The notes: a model not told the origin generated them from the sequence alone. DNA of 64,000 nt from Glandiceps talaboti (GCF_964340395.1 NC_135560.1:6542598-6606597), one strand, 5' to 3'. Positions 47,271-59,437 are shown, numbered from the stretch's first letter. Translations and numbers: made by a program.

Positions 47271-48180
47271 ATAATTAAGCTTGTGTGACACTGTGTGATC
47301 CTCTCTTTAATAGGTTAACATTTAAAAAGCAAAAAGTTGTGTTTTTAAGCCAGAAATCGGTCTGACTGTAATTAATTAACAAAACTTTCATTGGCTGTGA
47401 ATGGAGAACAAAGTGCTGACAGTCTAAACTGCAGACAGCTGACCAAACATTCTACGCCTTATATGTTTTTATTTTTCAATTTTGTAACTCAACCATAAAA
47501 TCTGCCATCCCTCCTACTACTTAACAAACCTCTGCCAATTGTAACCGATTTCCTGTGAATTCAACAAACATCTAATTTTAACTACATTAATTCATCTTTC
47601 TCAGACAACATGTCTCAATTATTAATATCGGTTCTTTAGGTAAAAGTGATAATAGATAGAACTCAAGTCAAACTGATGAATTTTTTATCAGGAAACAATG
47701 AAATAGTTCATAGAGTGCACTTTGATCCATTCGTTAGAAGAACTTGATTAATTACATTTAGAATTCATGAGTTCCTGAACTAGTTTTACCTGTAGCAGTT
47801 CAGCGTTTTTTATTAACTAGGGCAACAGACATGGGTATGCAAGACAACTCTGCACGGCAACATTAACCCTGAAAATTCATCTTATTTTGTACTTTATTGC
47901 TTTCATGCAAGACAACAAACTGGCTCTATAATTCTATTTCAGTACTTTGTGATAAAAAATGATCTACTAAAATCAATATGTAATGGGAAATAGCAGTAAA
48001 AGAAGGCTCAAGTTTAGAGCCAAAAAATCGTCTGGTTTATTACATTCTTTACATATATCGGTTCTTTCTAGCATATTTTGTCATTATTACAGTTCATTAA
48101 TATCATTTGATTGAAATATAACAAACAAATATTCAGCGTATAGAACAATAAGTCACAAACAAAAAACAAATATGTCATGT
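47271..48180. other. Non-coding stretch
   Basis: No gene or repeat recognised. Confidence 0.6.
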
Positions 48181-48860
48181 ATATACAATCATATAATTAT
48201 TGCAATGCACCTTCATTAGCATACAGTAAGTATCAAAATGTGATTTTAATTGGCATATAATTATCATTGCAATGTGACATAATTAGCTTATAATTAACTA
48301 TGTGATATGCTTACTCAGCATATAATTAGCATTGCTATAAACTTAATTAGCATATGGTTTGTAATTAGTATACAATAACCTTCATTAGCATACAGTAAGT
48401 ATCAAAATGTGATTTTAATTGGCATATAAATTATAATTATCATTGCAATGTGACATAATTAGCTTATAATTAACTATGTGATATGCTTACTCAGCATATA
48501 ATTAGCATTGCTATAAACTTAATTAGCATATGGTTTGTAATTAGTATACAATAAGCACTGTGGGATTATTTTCTTTATAAGCACTGTGATATGACGTAAT
48601 TAGCATATAATGACTATTGTATTATGTGAATTTATTAGCTTATATATATAATTTAGCTTTGTAATATGAACTCATTAGCATATAATAAATCTTGTAGTGT
48701 GAGTTCATTAGCATATGAGCATTGTATTATGTGGATTTATTAGCCTTGTAATGTGACTTAATTTAAGTATAAGTAGTATTGTGATTAGACATATTTAGCA
48801 TATACTTAAGCATTGCACTATGACTTTATTAGCATAAGCATTGTGATGTAACCTCATTTG
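48181..48860 (+). repeat. TTAGCATA-rich degenerate array
   Basis: The words TTAGCATA, TTAGCTTATA and GCATATAATTAGCATTG recur about every 25-35 bp, separated by GTGATRTGA or TGTAATATGA words. Units are too diverged for a single period. The first half is itself a large direct duplication, listed separately. Confidence 0.82.
48209..48553 (+). repeat. Near-perfect direct duplication, 169/176 bp
   Basis: 48209-48377 and 48378-48553 are adjacent and appear identical, from ACCTTCATTAGCATACAGTA to GTAATTAGTATACAATA, except for a 7-base expansion near 48428 (ATAAATTATAATTAT against ATAATTAT). So this is a recent tandem duplication inside an older array. Confidence 0.92.
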
Positions 48861-48875
48861 GGATTGACAAAACTC

Positions 48876-48909
48876 AACCTGCCCTGACCTGACCTGACCT
48901 GACCTGACC
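48876..48909 (+). repeat. (CCTGA)n pentanucleotide repeat
   Basis: About six CCTGA steps, with one GCCCTGA at the start. Simple repeat. Confidence 0.93.
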
Positions 48910-50094
48910 AAATGAGGGAACTATATGAAAATAGTTTATCAGGCAGAACAGTACTTTTTTCAAGACAGTACTTTGTCCATATTTTACAATAAATACACTT
49001 TCAGTTTTACATTACCTACAAAATGTTTGTCAAAGACATGCAAATAATACAGTACTAGTGAATCATGCAACTAAAGGCATAAAACACAAAATCCTAAATT
49101 CCCAGGGTTCTTTTAATACATGTATGTTTAATTTTACATGTCTTATCCTCTGGCTCCACGAGTGACGTCACCAGTAAATGATCGACCCTAGGAAAGTCAC
49201 CAAATATGCCATATACGTTATGGTATGACCAAATACCATAATCAGCAGTGTAATATGACCTCATTTACATATAAATAGCCTGTTCAACTCATTTGCATTT
49301 TATCAGAACAGTACCCATGCATATCATTATAGGGGCACAAGCCGAGTGTATACGGTTTTGGGATATAATTTGCCATGTATTTAAAAGCTAGTCACAGTAT
49401 TCTACTTACTGATTTATATTTAACCATCACTTTTAATTGACTCAGCTCAAACCTATATTATTAACATATATAAAATATGCGATGGTGTAATTTATAATAC
49501 GTACGAAAAAATGTCGAGCAAATCCCTACCATGTAACCAACTTTTCTAACAATGCCAGAACACAAATTGTAACGTCATAGAAGATATGCATCAACATTAA
49601 TATTATACTCTAAGAAGAATTTAATTGAGATTTTATTTAAATATTTTCACTCGAGTAAAAAGCTTGCAAATTAAGCTTGTGCTTCTTTATATATGAATAC
49701 TAATTGACCCCAAATTGTGCATTTCAAACTCAGTAGATAAAAATAGACTTCAATTTATTATATTCTTACATGCACGTTTTCAACTTTACACTTTAGCTAA
49801 GAATTTAACTCTAAATTCTAGGTGACTGCTCACTGACAAGACCATACAAAAGACCTTATTTAAGTAACATTTTAAAAACCGTGAGTGAAATTTATGACTT
49901 AAAGCAAGACTGTTCAATAGATGAATAATTTTATAAATGATCAAATAACTCATATTCATAAATTACCTTAATGTTACATTAATTAATGAAATCAATTTTA
50001 ATATTTGAATCAAATTGAAATTGCATGAATTAGAAATGGTGCCATAATGGAAGTAAATACATGTTACAGACCAATTCGTTTCATTTAAAGTAGC
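48910..50094. other. Non-coding stretch
   Basis: No gene seen. Octamer-like CATTTGCAT near 49282. Confidence 0.6.
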
Positions 50095-50399
50095 AATATG
50101 GATGACAAATAGGTATTTAATTTGGATTTTTTATTTATAAAACAACTCTACTTCTTGAAAAAAGTAGCCAAGTCCTTGTTTGTAACTCAATACATTGCTA
50201 AAAGCTAGAACGTGTCTGAAAAGGTTGTTACTGTATGTACAATAACAAACGTTTTGCACATTTTTTTAATTTTTGCAATTACTAAGTAATGAACAAGGAC
50301 TTGGTCTATATTTTACATTCTTTTTTCAAGAAGTAGAGTTGTTTTAGAAATAAAAAATCCAAAATAAATACCTATTTATCATCCATATTGCCACTTTAA
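50095..50399. mobile_element. Palindromic MITE, family D, copy 3 (about 305 bp)
   Basis: Ends TTAAAGTAGCAATATGGATG and CATCCATATTGCCACTTTAA, with TTAA on both edges. Arms share AATACCTATTT, TTGGATTTTTTATTT, AACAACTCTACTTCTTGA and CAAGTCCTTGTT. The centre TGTATGTACAATAACAAAC is as in the other copies. About 50 bp shorter than copies 1 and 2. Confidence 0.87.
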
Positions 50400-51837
50400 A
50401 CCAAAATTTCTCTAGAACAGAAAATCATTCAAATGTAGGGTGGATGAAATGGAGGTTTATGGAGAGGCAAGTAATAATTCTTTTTGAATTTTTCTACACA
50501 CTTTTTTGACACAAAAGCATTTTTAACATAATTAAAAGCATTTTCTTGTCTTGAAAATTTGTACCTTACAACACAAATTTTGCTCTTGCAATGTGAAATC
50601 TATTTCTGTGAACTCTCTTTCAAAACATAGATTTTATTCTTTTTAAACAAATGTTTTATTCTTCCAACATATTTATCAGTCTGTTTCATTTAAGAAAAAA
50701 ATTACGTTTGCAGAAAATATGAAATTGAATATCAAAACCTTCAATGTGCAGGAGAAACATTATCCATTTTTTTCCCAAATCATGATTGCTATTTTTATCT
50801 ACCTTGCTATAAGAAAACATAGTTTTCTTCTTCGATTACAGCCAAGATAACGGTAATTACATGCAATGCATCGTTTTAATTGTATTAGTCAGATTGAACT
50901 GAAAAGCGATTGGTCTAAATATTACATCGTCATAGTTACCTCATTTCTAATAATGGAATGTCAGACTCCGTCTGTCATCTTATTCTTCCCTATAATGATT
51001 CATTTGCATATGAATGTCATCATCATAACGATTTTATAGTAATTCTATATGCTGGGATGAGATGATCACAATGCGCCACTCAAACTGTGCTTTAATTTTA
51101 TCGTATCTTTATCTCATTACATTGGATATCAACAGAATGGCAAGAACACAGCTTGCAGCCATATTAAGTTATTTTTTTGTTCACATGGGACCAAAAATTG
51201 TACAAATTTCTGAAAATTATATATATACTAGGTGTATGAAAAGCAATTTTGTCATCGATAGGATATCATAAAACTATCAGTACTACAAACTGAGTCCAAT
51301 ACATGTTTGATTGATATACACATGTAAAAGATTATTATGCAAACAGTCATGGCAAGGTAATAACATAATTATAGTAATTTTTCAAAATCTCAAAACAAAT
51401 TTTCCAATGACCTTTCCTAACATATGTATCTAGTAAGAATCATTCCCTTGTTATATGGTAACTGCACTCCTTGAGATTATTCAGGGAAAGGGGGGGGGGG
51501 GGTGTTCACTTTGTTTGCATGCTCCTCCATTTTTAGAGAACAACATCTGTAATTGGGTGGGGGTCATTCCAAAAGACAGATACTCGATTCTGAAAGTTTT
51601 GGAAAAACTTTGAGAGACTTTATGCTGCATCATGTGTAGAATGGTAATGAATTGATGAGTTATGTCCACAAATTTCTAAGTTTCCCTTCAGTTTAGTCAG
51701 TGTTAGAAAAATGTATTTCTGAGCAATATAAGTATGAAAAGGGGAGAGTACTATTAAAGCATACTTGAAGTGAGGTCAGAATCTCAAGTCAAAATTGTGA
51801 ACATTTAGTAAAGTTCAGCATTTTTGCATATATGGAG
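50400..51837. other. Non-coding stretch
   Basis: No gene supported. A 13-G run lies at 51490-51502, and GATTCATTTGCATATGAATG, a nearly palindromic octamer-containing word, at about 50997-51016. Confidence 0.55.
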
Positions 51838-52131
51838 TTATGACAATCAAATGGTTAGGGCTTGGAATCTGCAGGTTGTGGATTCGGGCCTCACCACTGA
51901 CTAAAGTCATTGGGCACAATTTGAACCACAATTGTGCCTCAGTCAACCCAGCTATATATTGGGGACCTGGTAGTATTAATAAAGGTTTCAATAATGCTTT
52001 AAATCCTACACGTTTACAGAGGCTGTAATGGATTGTATGCGTCCTAAAGAGTTGTGGTAGTCTAAACGGTTGTTGTTCGATTATAGGTCCAAACCAGGGT
52101 AAAGTGCTCTATCAAACAAATTATTATTATT
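51838..52131 (+). mobile_element. tRNA-derived SINE, third copy
   Basis: Aligns with 31710-32069. The head GTTATGACAATCAAATGGTT lacks about seven bases within the A-box region (TGGTTAGGGCTTGG). The B-box is changed to GGATTCGGGCC. The middle keeps GACTAAAGTCATTGGGCA, ATTGTGCCTCAG, CAACCCAGCTATATA and GGGGACCTGGTAG. The 3' part keeps GGCTGTAATGGATTGTATGC and AAAGTGCT, and the tail is ATTATTATT. The damaged promoter suggests it is no longer transcribed. The small frame at 51840-52028 lies wholly inside it. Confidence 0.9.
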
Positions 52132-52594
52132 GAAATATTGCTAACAAATATATGTATGCCACTTTTATCCCGGATTCTTCACCAGATATCCTCGAAGTTT
52201 TTCAATTTTCAAAACCTAGACAAGAAAATTTATTATTTATGATTCAATGTCTCAAAATATATTTTAGCACTGGACAGCATACATACTTTTCTTTTAGTAA
52301 ATAAACTGAGTATATCATCTCAGAGTAATTGTTCCACAACTTTTAACGACATGTGCTGACACTACACAGCTATTATTAGCATGAGGATTTCATGGCAAGT
52401 ATACTTCCGTGCAAGAAAATTGAAAAATATTACCCTTGTTTATTTTTTTTTATCGGTTTAAATCTACACTATATTTTAAAAGAAATAAACTTAAGAATTT
52501 ATAGATTTTCCATTTCACTTTAAGTATACTTTTAAAGACACATCTATAAATCTAACTTAATTTAATCCTGGTAGATGTTAAATAGGACATCACT

Positions 52595-52608
52595 GTTACC
52601 ATGACGAC
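52595..52608. promoter_or_regulatory. RFX/X-box-like site
   Basis: GTTACCATGACGAC, two mismatches to GTTRCCATGGYAAC. Confidence 0.38.
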
Positions 52609-53111
52609 GTGTCAACTGAGAGATATACACATGGGCCTATAAATTAGACATTTCCAATCATCCAATGAGGTTCAGAGAGAACAAGATAACGTGCATGCCA
52701 TCAACAATCCTTGCCTATAACAGTTAATATGTATGTTTGATGATCCAAGTCAAACTGGTACGACTACAAGTTGCATTTCTCGTTTTATTTTACTGTCATG
52801 TTTTTTATACGTTTTTCTTTGCATTAATATTCTGTGCACTGTACTCATTGTCTCTGCTCCTATTTAGATGATTGAAACGCACTTTATGTATCAAAAAAGC
52901 CACAAATCTTTTATCTCCCGCAGACAGGAATTTAATAGTTTTTATCTATTTACTCAACATCAAAGCAGATGTGATGCATATAATTGATACGAAAATCAAT
53001 TCTGTGAACATTTGATGTTTTCTGAATTCCTCTTTCAGTTTTCATATAAACGTACAACAAAATGTACACTGTGATTTTTTTTAATTTATTGACAAATCAG
53101 CTTAAACTTTG

Positions 53112-53125
53112 GTTACCATGGAAAC
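53112..53125. promoter_or_regulatory. RFX/X-box-like site
   Basis: GTTACCATGGAAAC, one mismatch to GTTRCCATGGYAAC. Confidence 0.52.
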
Positions 53126-53675
53126 ATTGAAACATTTTCAGAAAATTAATATAGATGTCTGAATCAATCTAAGCTCCTTCACAACACTGGTTACTATGAT
53201 GTAAACATTTAAAAATCTCATAATTTTACAGCAATTTTGATCATTTCCAACTTCTTTGTATTTTAGTGAAAGCAATCGCCGCATGCTGTCCCCAGCTTTT
53301 ACTTCAACTAACTATATTCTGTGTACAGAATCAATAAGTGTGTTCTTCATTGACACCATCATTTGAAAAACTCACTTCCACTCAACATCAATACAATTCT
53401 TTTTGTCCTTAGAAGGTTAGAGTTCAGTCGTCGTCAGGTTAACATATCCGAGTGAAGTGTTTTTCTGATTTTTTGAGAAATGATGCATTGCAATGCCATC
53501 ACTATGTAAACTCTTATCCACCCCTGCCCATGTTCTCACCTTCAAGTTGATTTTGGCCTTTTTTTGCATGACCTGAGTGCCTCTGGGGGAAATTGAAAAG
53601 TGTTGCATAAATCAATATGTAAATTTCTACTTGCAATGCAAACTTTTGTTTATAAATGTCCCTTAATTTAATTCT

Positions 53676-53846
53676 ATGACAGAACCACACGGCTTCGCAG
53701 TGGATGGTAGGGCATACAGAAGTTATTTTCACTCGTGATTCGGTTATTCTGCCACCATATTTTCACGAACAATAGCAGAATAAACTGAATCACGAGTGAA
53801 AATAATATGCCCTACCATCCATTGCGAGGCCATGGGATTCTGTTAT
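53676..53846. repeat. Foldback element, 171 bp, about 73-bp arms
   Basis: The left arm (53676-53751) and right arm (53775-53846) are near-perfect complements. TGGATGGTAGGGCATA pairs with TATGCCCTACCATCC, TTATTTTCACTCGTGATTC with GAATCACGAGTGAAAATAA, and ATTCTGC with GCAGAAT. The loop is about 23 nt. It is GC-richer than its surroundings, non-coding, and may be a MITE. Single copy here. Confidence 0.88.
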
Positions 53847-55698
53847 TATTACATATGTACACCAAACGTAATAATTCAAAAAAGGACGAACGTCACTGCG
53901 TAATGATTTAGGTCACCCAACATCAGCTGTAATCTTTGTGACACTGTCCTATTGTTATGCAAATTTACATTTACATAATAAAAAGTATGTTTGTCGATGT
54001 TTGCAAGAGAATGACAGGCATATTTCTGAATTAACTCACCAAATCCTTTGAAAACCGACTGAAAGGTACACTTACTTCTCTAGTAGAACTAATAGTTTCA
54101 TTATTTTATCCTTTATTTTATAATTACTATCAATAGCAGTGACATTCCCGTCCGGTTCGGAGGAGGCAGCTGACACAAATCTGTGTATAAACTCACTGTG
54201 TAAGCTGCAGACACGTGATGACAGTTGGCGAATCTTGCTTTTCCTAGTCGGATATCAGTTTAAAATAACATACATTAATGATTTGCTTTAAAAATATGTC
54301 ATAGAAGTGTATAATTATCCAGTGGAAACATTTAAAATACCAGATACCTTTGATACATTACAAAACATCAAGATCGATAATGTTTACATATGGAATGTGT
54401 AGTTGAAGTGTTGTTCACTTGTTTGCAGTGAAAATACCCTAACTAATTTGCATAGTTATTTGATAGGTAAGCGACTAATTTGCATAGTTATTTGATACCC
54501 CAGAACTTGCGATGGTCAAGAAAAATAGTGAAATACTTTATGAACCAACAAAAAATTTTTCAAAAAGTGTGTAACAACAGGAAAGATGCGTATGTACATT
54601 AAAACAAATACATTTATTTGCCTATTTTCATCAGGAATTGGTTTTGCTTTAGGATCTATTTTATCTCAATTTATCTCATTTGCATAGCCAGCAGTGAAAA
54701 TACCGGTTTTATTTCTGACTACATCGACATACACCGTGGTACATATGTTATAATGGCTAGGTTTTCATAGAATGGGACCCCAAGACATGTATACGTGAAA
54801 TGGACAACTACCACCGAATAAATTTAACTTGTCATATCAAGTTGTTGTTTTTTTGGTAGATCTATTACTTCGCACTCCCGTGACTTCTTCCATTACTACG
54901 ACTGACAAATAAATGTAGGTGATGAAACTGAGAAGCGAAAAATGACACAGGAAGCAAACCATAGACACTGCTGAAAATATAATCTGAATACGAATAATAT
55001 ACACACGTTAATTTTAACTTTTTCCATTACAGCGTTCAATGAATGATGATGCATAGAAAAGTACAATGTGATAGTATGAGATCACCAGCTATGCTAGACA
55101 CAGCTGGAAAACCACTAGAAATTCATCAATTAACACCTCCAACATGACTAAATTCTTGTCTGTGAGTCGCAGTAGTCATACGTATCCATGTACCTGCATG
55201 GGTCTCTCTGAGTTCAAGGCATTTAATAAAGTACAAAACTGTTTAGTGTTTTTAATAATGCATGTGTTCATTTTTCCCTCTTCACTTGCTACTGTAGTAT
55301 TTCCACTTTTTCACCCTCCTGAGTTCTATCATTCATCTATTGTCTGGCATGACAAATACCATATAACTTTTTATTTTTTCAATATTTACAACTGATGTCA
55401 AAGCTGGCATTAAAAATCATGCATTTTACATTTTTTTTTAAATTTGCTGGAAAAGTTACGGTTTATCTCCATTGTCAACCTCACTATCAATCCTTCTCAT
55501 TCTATGAATTTCTGTCATTTTCTTACCTTTAATCCCTCACATATTGCTAACACATTTTTTCACCTTACAACAGCCAGGATAGTAAAAATCACTTGCAAAT
55601 AAAGCCATACATATATATTTCTTCAGGCTTTACACAGCAATATTTGCATATATTTTACTACAAATTTTCTAATGTCTAACATTCAATAAATGCTACTT
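53847..55698. other. Non-coding stretch
   Basis: No gene supported. A short direct repeat is listed separately at 54442. Confidence 0.55.
54442..54497 (+). repeat. 32-bp direct repeat carrying an octamer-like word
   Basis: ACTAATTTGCATAGTTATTT followed by GATA occurs at 54442 and again at 54474. ATTTGCAT is the POU octamer core on the complement. Confidence 0.85.
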
Positions 55699-55751
55699 CA
55701 CAACAACAACAACAACAACAACAAAAAACAACAACAACAACAACAACAACA
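55699..55751 (+). repeat. (CAA)n microsatellite
   Basis: About 16 CAA steps with one interruption, CAAAAAACAA. Confidence 0.96.
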
Positions 55752-57059
55752 GTCTAAAACTATTAAGGATCTTTTCATGTACTTCTGGGTAAAGTGAAAT
55801 TTTAAGGAGAAGAAAAAAAAATATAGCAGCTGGCAGTGAGCTGTATTATATTACTTTAAATTCAGGTTTATGGTCATAATTATATTTATTATGCGATCTT
55901 CAGTCAAGTCCCTCACTTCTAGTATGCACTTCAAATCTGCCTGCCTACAGAACCTATTAATTCAGTTCTGATGAAGCTAAACCTCTCAGAGCATTTGAAT
56001 TATAAGTAATGAGCCAAAAAAGACTAGTATCGCTTTGATTTGTGTCATGAAAAGAAATCTCACTAGCAGCCTACATTTGTACAATAAAGTTCACTCGATG
56101 ATAATGTCAGCCAAGGTAACAAGGCTTATGAATCCATCATATATAAATGCATTTCCATGGCGATAGAATAATATGCTTCTGGACTTGCGAGACTCAAAAA
56201 AAAAATAGTAATAGGGAGACTCATTTCTGTATGAGATGACTGATTGCTATAAAAGTGTACAATTTAATAACAGATTATTAAGCCAGGTTGCCTAATGGTG
56301 CATTGCAATATTCAAGGACGCCAGCGATGACCGACCTTCATTCCTCCATTTTTATTAAGAAGGTCATTAGGCACTAGTTTTCGAGGAGAGTATACATTTC
56401 ATTATTATGCAAGCATGTGGAATTAAATTTTAATATTCTGACATTTGAGCATGTTTTGTGTGTACGAATTAAAAACTAACTACATTATTCTGCGACTAAA
56501 GTTTGCCATTTCAGTAGAATGAAACAGCTTAATCTGTTCATTAACACTTGAACACTGAGTAGGAGAAACTGCAAGCAGTTTAACTTTACTGTCCTCCCAC
56601 TCATGCATCTATAATTAAGATACTATCCAATTTAATTATACGAGTCCACACTTTGGCAATCTGATTAAACCGAAGTATCACAACTTACATAATGTTAAGA
56701 CATATAATTTTTATCTTTTCCCTAAAAAAAAATTAATATTTAATATCAGTAGATGTACAAAAGGGGAATATCACGAAAAATATCAAAATCAAATCTTATG
56801 ATCTCTGGGACACAGAATTTACACACAAAATCATTAACACATGCAAAGGTTTAGACAAATATTTGTTGCAATGATGAATATATAAAGCCACAGTAAAAAC
56901 ATTCTTGCATCATCAATATACATCGAAAATTATTTTTAAAAATAATTGTAGACTGAATTTGCTAGACATAAAACCTGGATGAAGTAACATGATGAGTGCA
57001 ATGCCATAAAACATTTATGAGGGTAATATGTCTAGATTCGTATGTTTTCCAGCATATGT
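55752..57059. other. Non-coding stretch
   Basis: No gene supported. TTGCCTAATG near 56289 and CATTAGGCA near 56364 form a short inverted pair. Confidence 0.55.
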
Positions 57060-57480
57060 CTGGTCTAATCCTACCTGTATACTGGTGGTATGAAAGTGAT
57101 TGGATTTTTATAGCATTCCCTATGAATTTATTGAATTTCTTTGATCTTAGTTTTACTTACACATTCATAATATTAATCTCCTCACCAACCTCCCCCACAG
57201 ATTCAACTCCCACAACTTGATAAGAAGCTTTACTATTGCCAGTCACGACCATCAAAATACATCCTGCATGTATATACCAGTAGCATGCAAGTGATTAAAT
57301 TTTCACAAAGTTACTAGTTTGTTGAACTTCTTTGCCCTAACTATTATTCAACACACCCCTCACTTAATGGCATATGAATTATTTTCATTTACTTCTTTGT
57401 GTTCAAAATCTCAACCAATCCTTCACTCTAAAGACAAAGCTTTTCTAGACCATGACCATCAGCACACATCCTCATGCTTT
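57060..57480 (+). repeat. Faint tandem duplication, unit about 200 bp
   Basis: 57070-57148 resembles 57265-57338: a TGTATACTGGTGG/TGTATATACCAGTAG word, then TGAAAGTGATT or TGCAAGTGATT, then TTGAATTTCTTTG or TTGAACTTCTTTG. CACGACCATCAAAATACATC near 57244 resembles a word near 57452 (CATGACCATCAGCACACATC). Heavily diverged. Confidence 0.55.
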
Positions 57481-58261
57481 AAGTATCATACAAACTATGA
57501 ATATTGTGACAGCTGAGCTCATTATATCATAACAGTGTGATTACTGCCAATCCTGTCATCATCAGTTGTTCACCATTTCCATCAGTAACAATTTCAATTT
57601 GAGACATAACAAGACTTTATCACAAATTCAGGCTGTCTAATACAACAATTGCATTTACAATTTCCATTATACTAAGCAAAACTGTTCTGGTTGAGAAAAT
57701 TGTTAAAATGACTTTCTTCTTTTACATATTTCTAAATATCACACTGCAAATTATGCTGTTGGAGATGTATAAGCAATTTGTACCACTTAAAATATCTCAA
57801 TGTATTCGAAAATGTCACGACATCAACTCCACACTTCTTTGCAAAAGAATCTATACACTTTCAAGTCAAAGGTGTTATAATAGCTATTTTAGATCACAAA
57901 GGATGACACATTCAGGTGTTAAATATAGGTCCTGACACTGTTAGACTCAAAGCTGACATGTACCTATGATGTAAATATCACATAATATTTAAACTCTTGT
58001 AATCCACCTTTTCTCATGCACTTTTGAGATGGTAATTCCACTTGTCCCAGACTAGCACTCACTTATGGGATTAAAAGACCTTCTGGGTGATAATATGCTT
58101 GGAAAAATCATGGGGACATCCACTTTTATGCAACATGATTTCCTTCCAGCAGTAGATAATCTAAAATGTATTCTGCTCTTTCACTGAAAAAATGTTATCC
58201 ATGTACAATTATTTAACAATCTAATGTCTATGATTGATCAATGGGGTTAATCATGTCAAGT
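57481..58261. other. Non-coding stretch
   Basis: No gene supported; frames of 65-75 codons lack motifs. Confidence 0.55.
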
Positions 58262-58580
58262 AAAGGGTTAGTATATGCCCAGAAGGGGTCAATACTTTCC
58301 AGAAGGTGTAAAGCCTGTCCAGAATGTATATCATGTCCAGAAAGGGTTAGCCTTAATCAAAACATGTTATTCCTGTCCAGATAACAGATTATCATGCGAA
58401 GGTTTCATCCTGTTTATAAAAGGTAACTCATGGTCAGCTAAGACTAGTTCTGTTCAGCCAGGGTTAATGCCTGTCCAGAGCTTGAAGGGGTTACTCATGT
58501 TCAGTTGGGGTTAGTCTTGTTCAGGAGGATTTACAGCAAGATAGAGTTAGTCCTGTACAACAAGGTTTAACCCTGTCTAG
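58262..58580 (+). repeat. Degenerate short tandem repeat, unit about 22-26 bp
   Basis: The unit resembles GTCCAGAAGGGGTTARTCCT. Clear copies run from 58278 (CCAGAAGGGGTCAA) through CCAGAAGGTGTAA, GTCCAGAATGT and GTCCAGAAAGGGTTAGCCTT to TTCAGTTGGGGTTAGTCTTG near 58500 and AGAGTTAGTCCTGTAC near 58541. About a dozen units. The 79-codon frame at 58275-58514 is a by-product. Confidence 0.75.
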
Positions 58581-59423
58581 ATGTGGATGGTGGTTTAATG
58601 TCATGTAAAGATGGGATATAGATGTCCTTGCATGCATGTCAGGTGCTGTATATTCACTCTTTCTATCGGACGTATTATTGTAGTGTTTACATTATCTACA
58701 AAATTCCATGCGATTGAAGACACAGTTCATTGAACATGATGATGAACAGCAAAATTGTTCTTTCTGGAAATTCATTCTGTACCACATTACATTTATTTTT
58801 CAAATTTTATACTTGTCAAGCTTTTTTCTGACAGAATAAAGAATTTGATTGATATTTGATCTATATGTACTAGTTCTCAACTACGTGTCATTTTCCTTTC
58901 CACAGGATTAGCAGCCATTTTGAATTTGAATAGACCATTGTCAGCAGATTTGACATTCATGATTCAAACTTCAAAGTCCAAACTATCATAATCAAAGTTC
59001 TTTTACAGATATTCCAAATCCTGCTATGTAAAAGAGACCTGTTTCAAGTCTCCTTGTATAAATACCTAAGTCAAAAGTCTTCCAAGTGTGTGTATATACA
59101 TACACCATGATTTTTAGAGTACTATAAAACATTCATGAAATTCATACTCAGAAGTTCTTCTTTTGGCCCGGTTTGACTGTTGATATTTTAATTTATCATT
59201 TCCTCTCTGCTACTAAAGTTTTGTTATCTAAAATCCCCAAAACCATTAACAAAGACTAAAATGGCAAACAATTCGGCTAATATTTAGATTTTAATCCGGA
59301 AAACGAATCTCCTGGTGCATTTTTTAGTTCAAAATTACCAGTATTATATTAAAATTTCATCAATACTTTTGGCATAGGTTAATAACTGAATTAATGTACA
59401 ACTGTTGATGGCAACAACAATTA

Positions 59424-59437
59424 TTTACCATGGAAAC
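59424..59437. promoter_or_regulatory. RFX/X-box-like site
   Basis: TTTACCATGGAAAC, two mismatches. Twenty bases upstream, GTTGATGGCAAC (59404-59415) is a shortened version with both half sites. Confidence 0.42.

Larger units (their letters stand above)
52132..53675. other. Non-coding stretch
   Basis: No gene supported; X-box-like sites at 52595 and 53112. Confidence 0.55.

Noticed and set aside
51840-52028. 62-codon plus-strand frame
   Set aside because: Lies entirely within a SINE copy.
58275-58514. 79-codon frame with repeated PVQ-type words
   Set aside because: By-product of the degenerate 22-26 bp tandem repeat.
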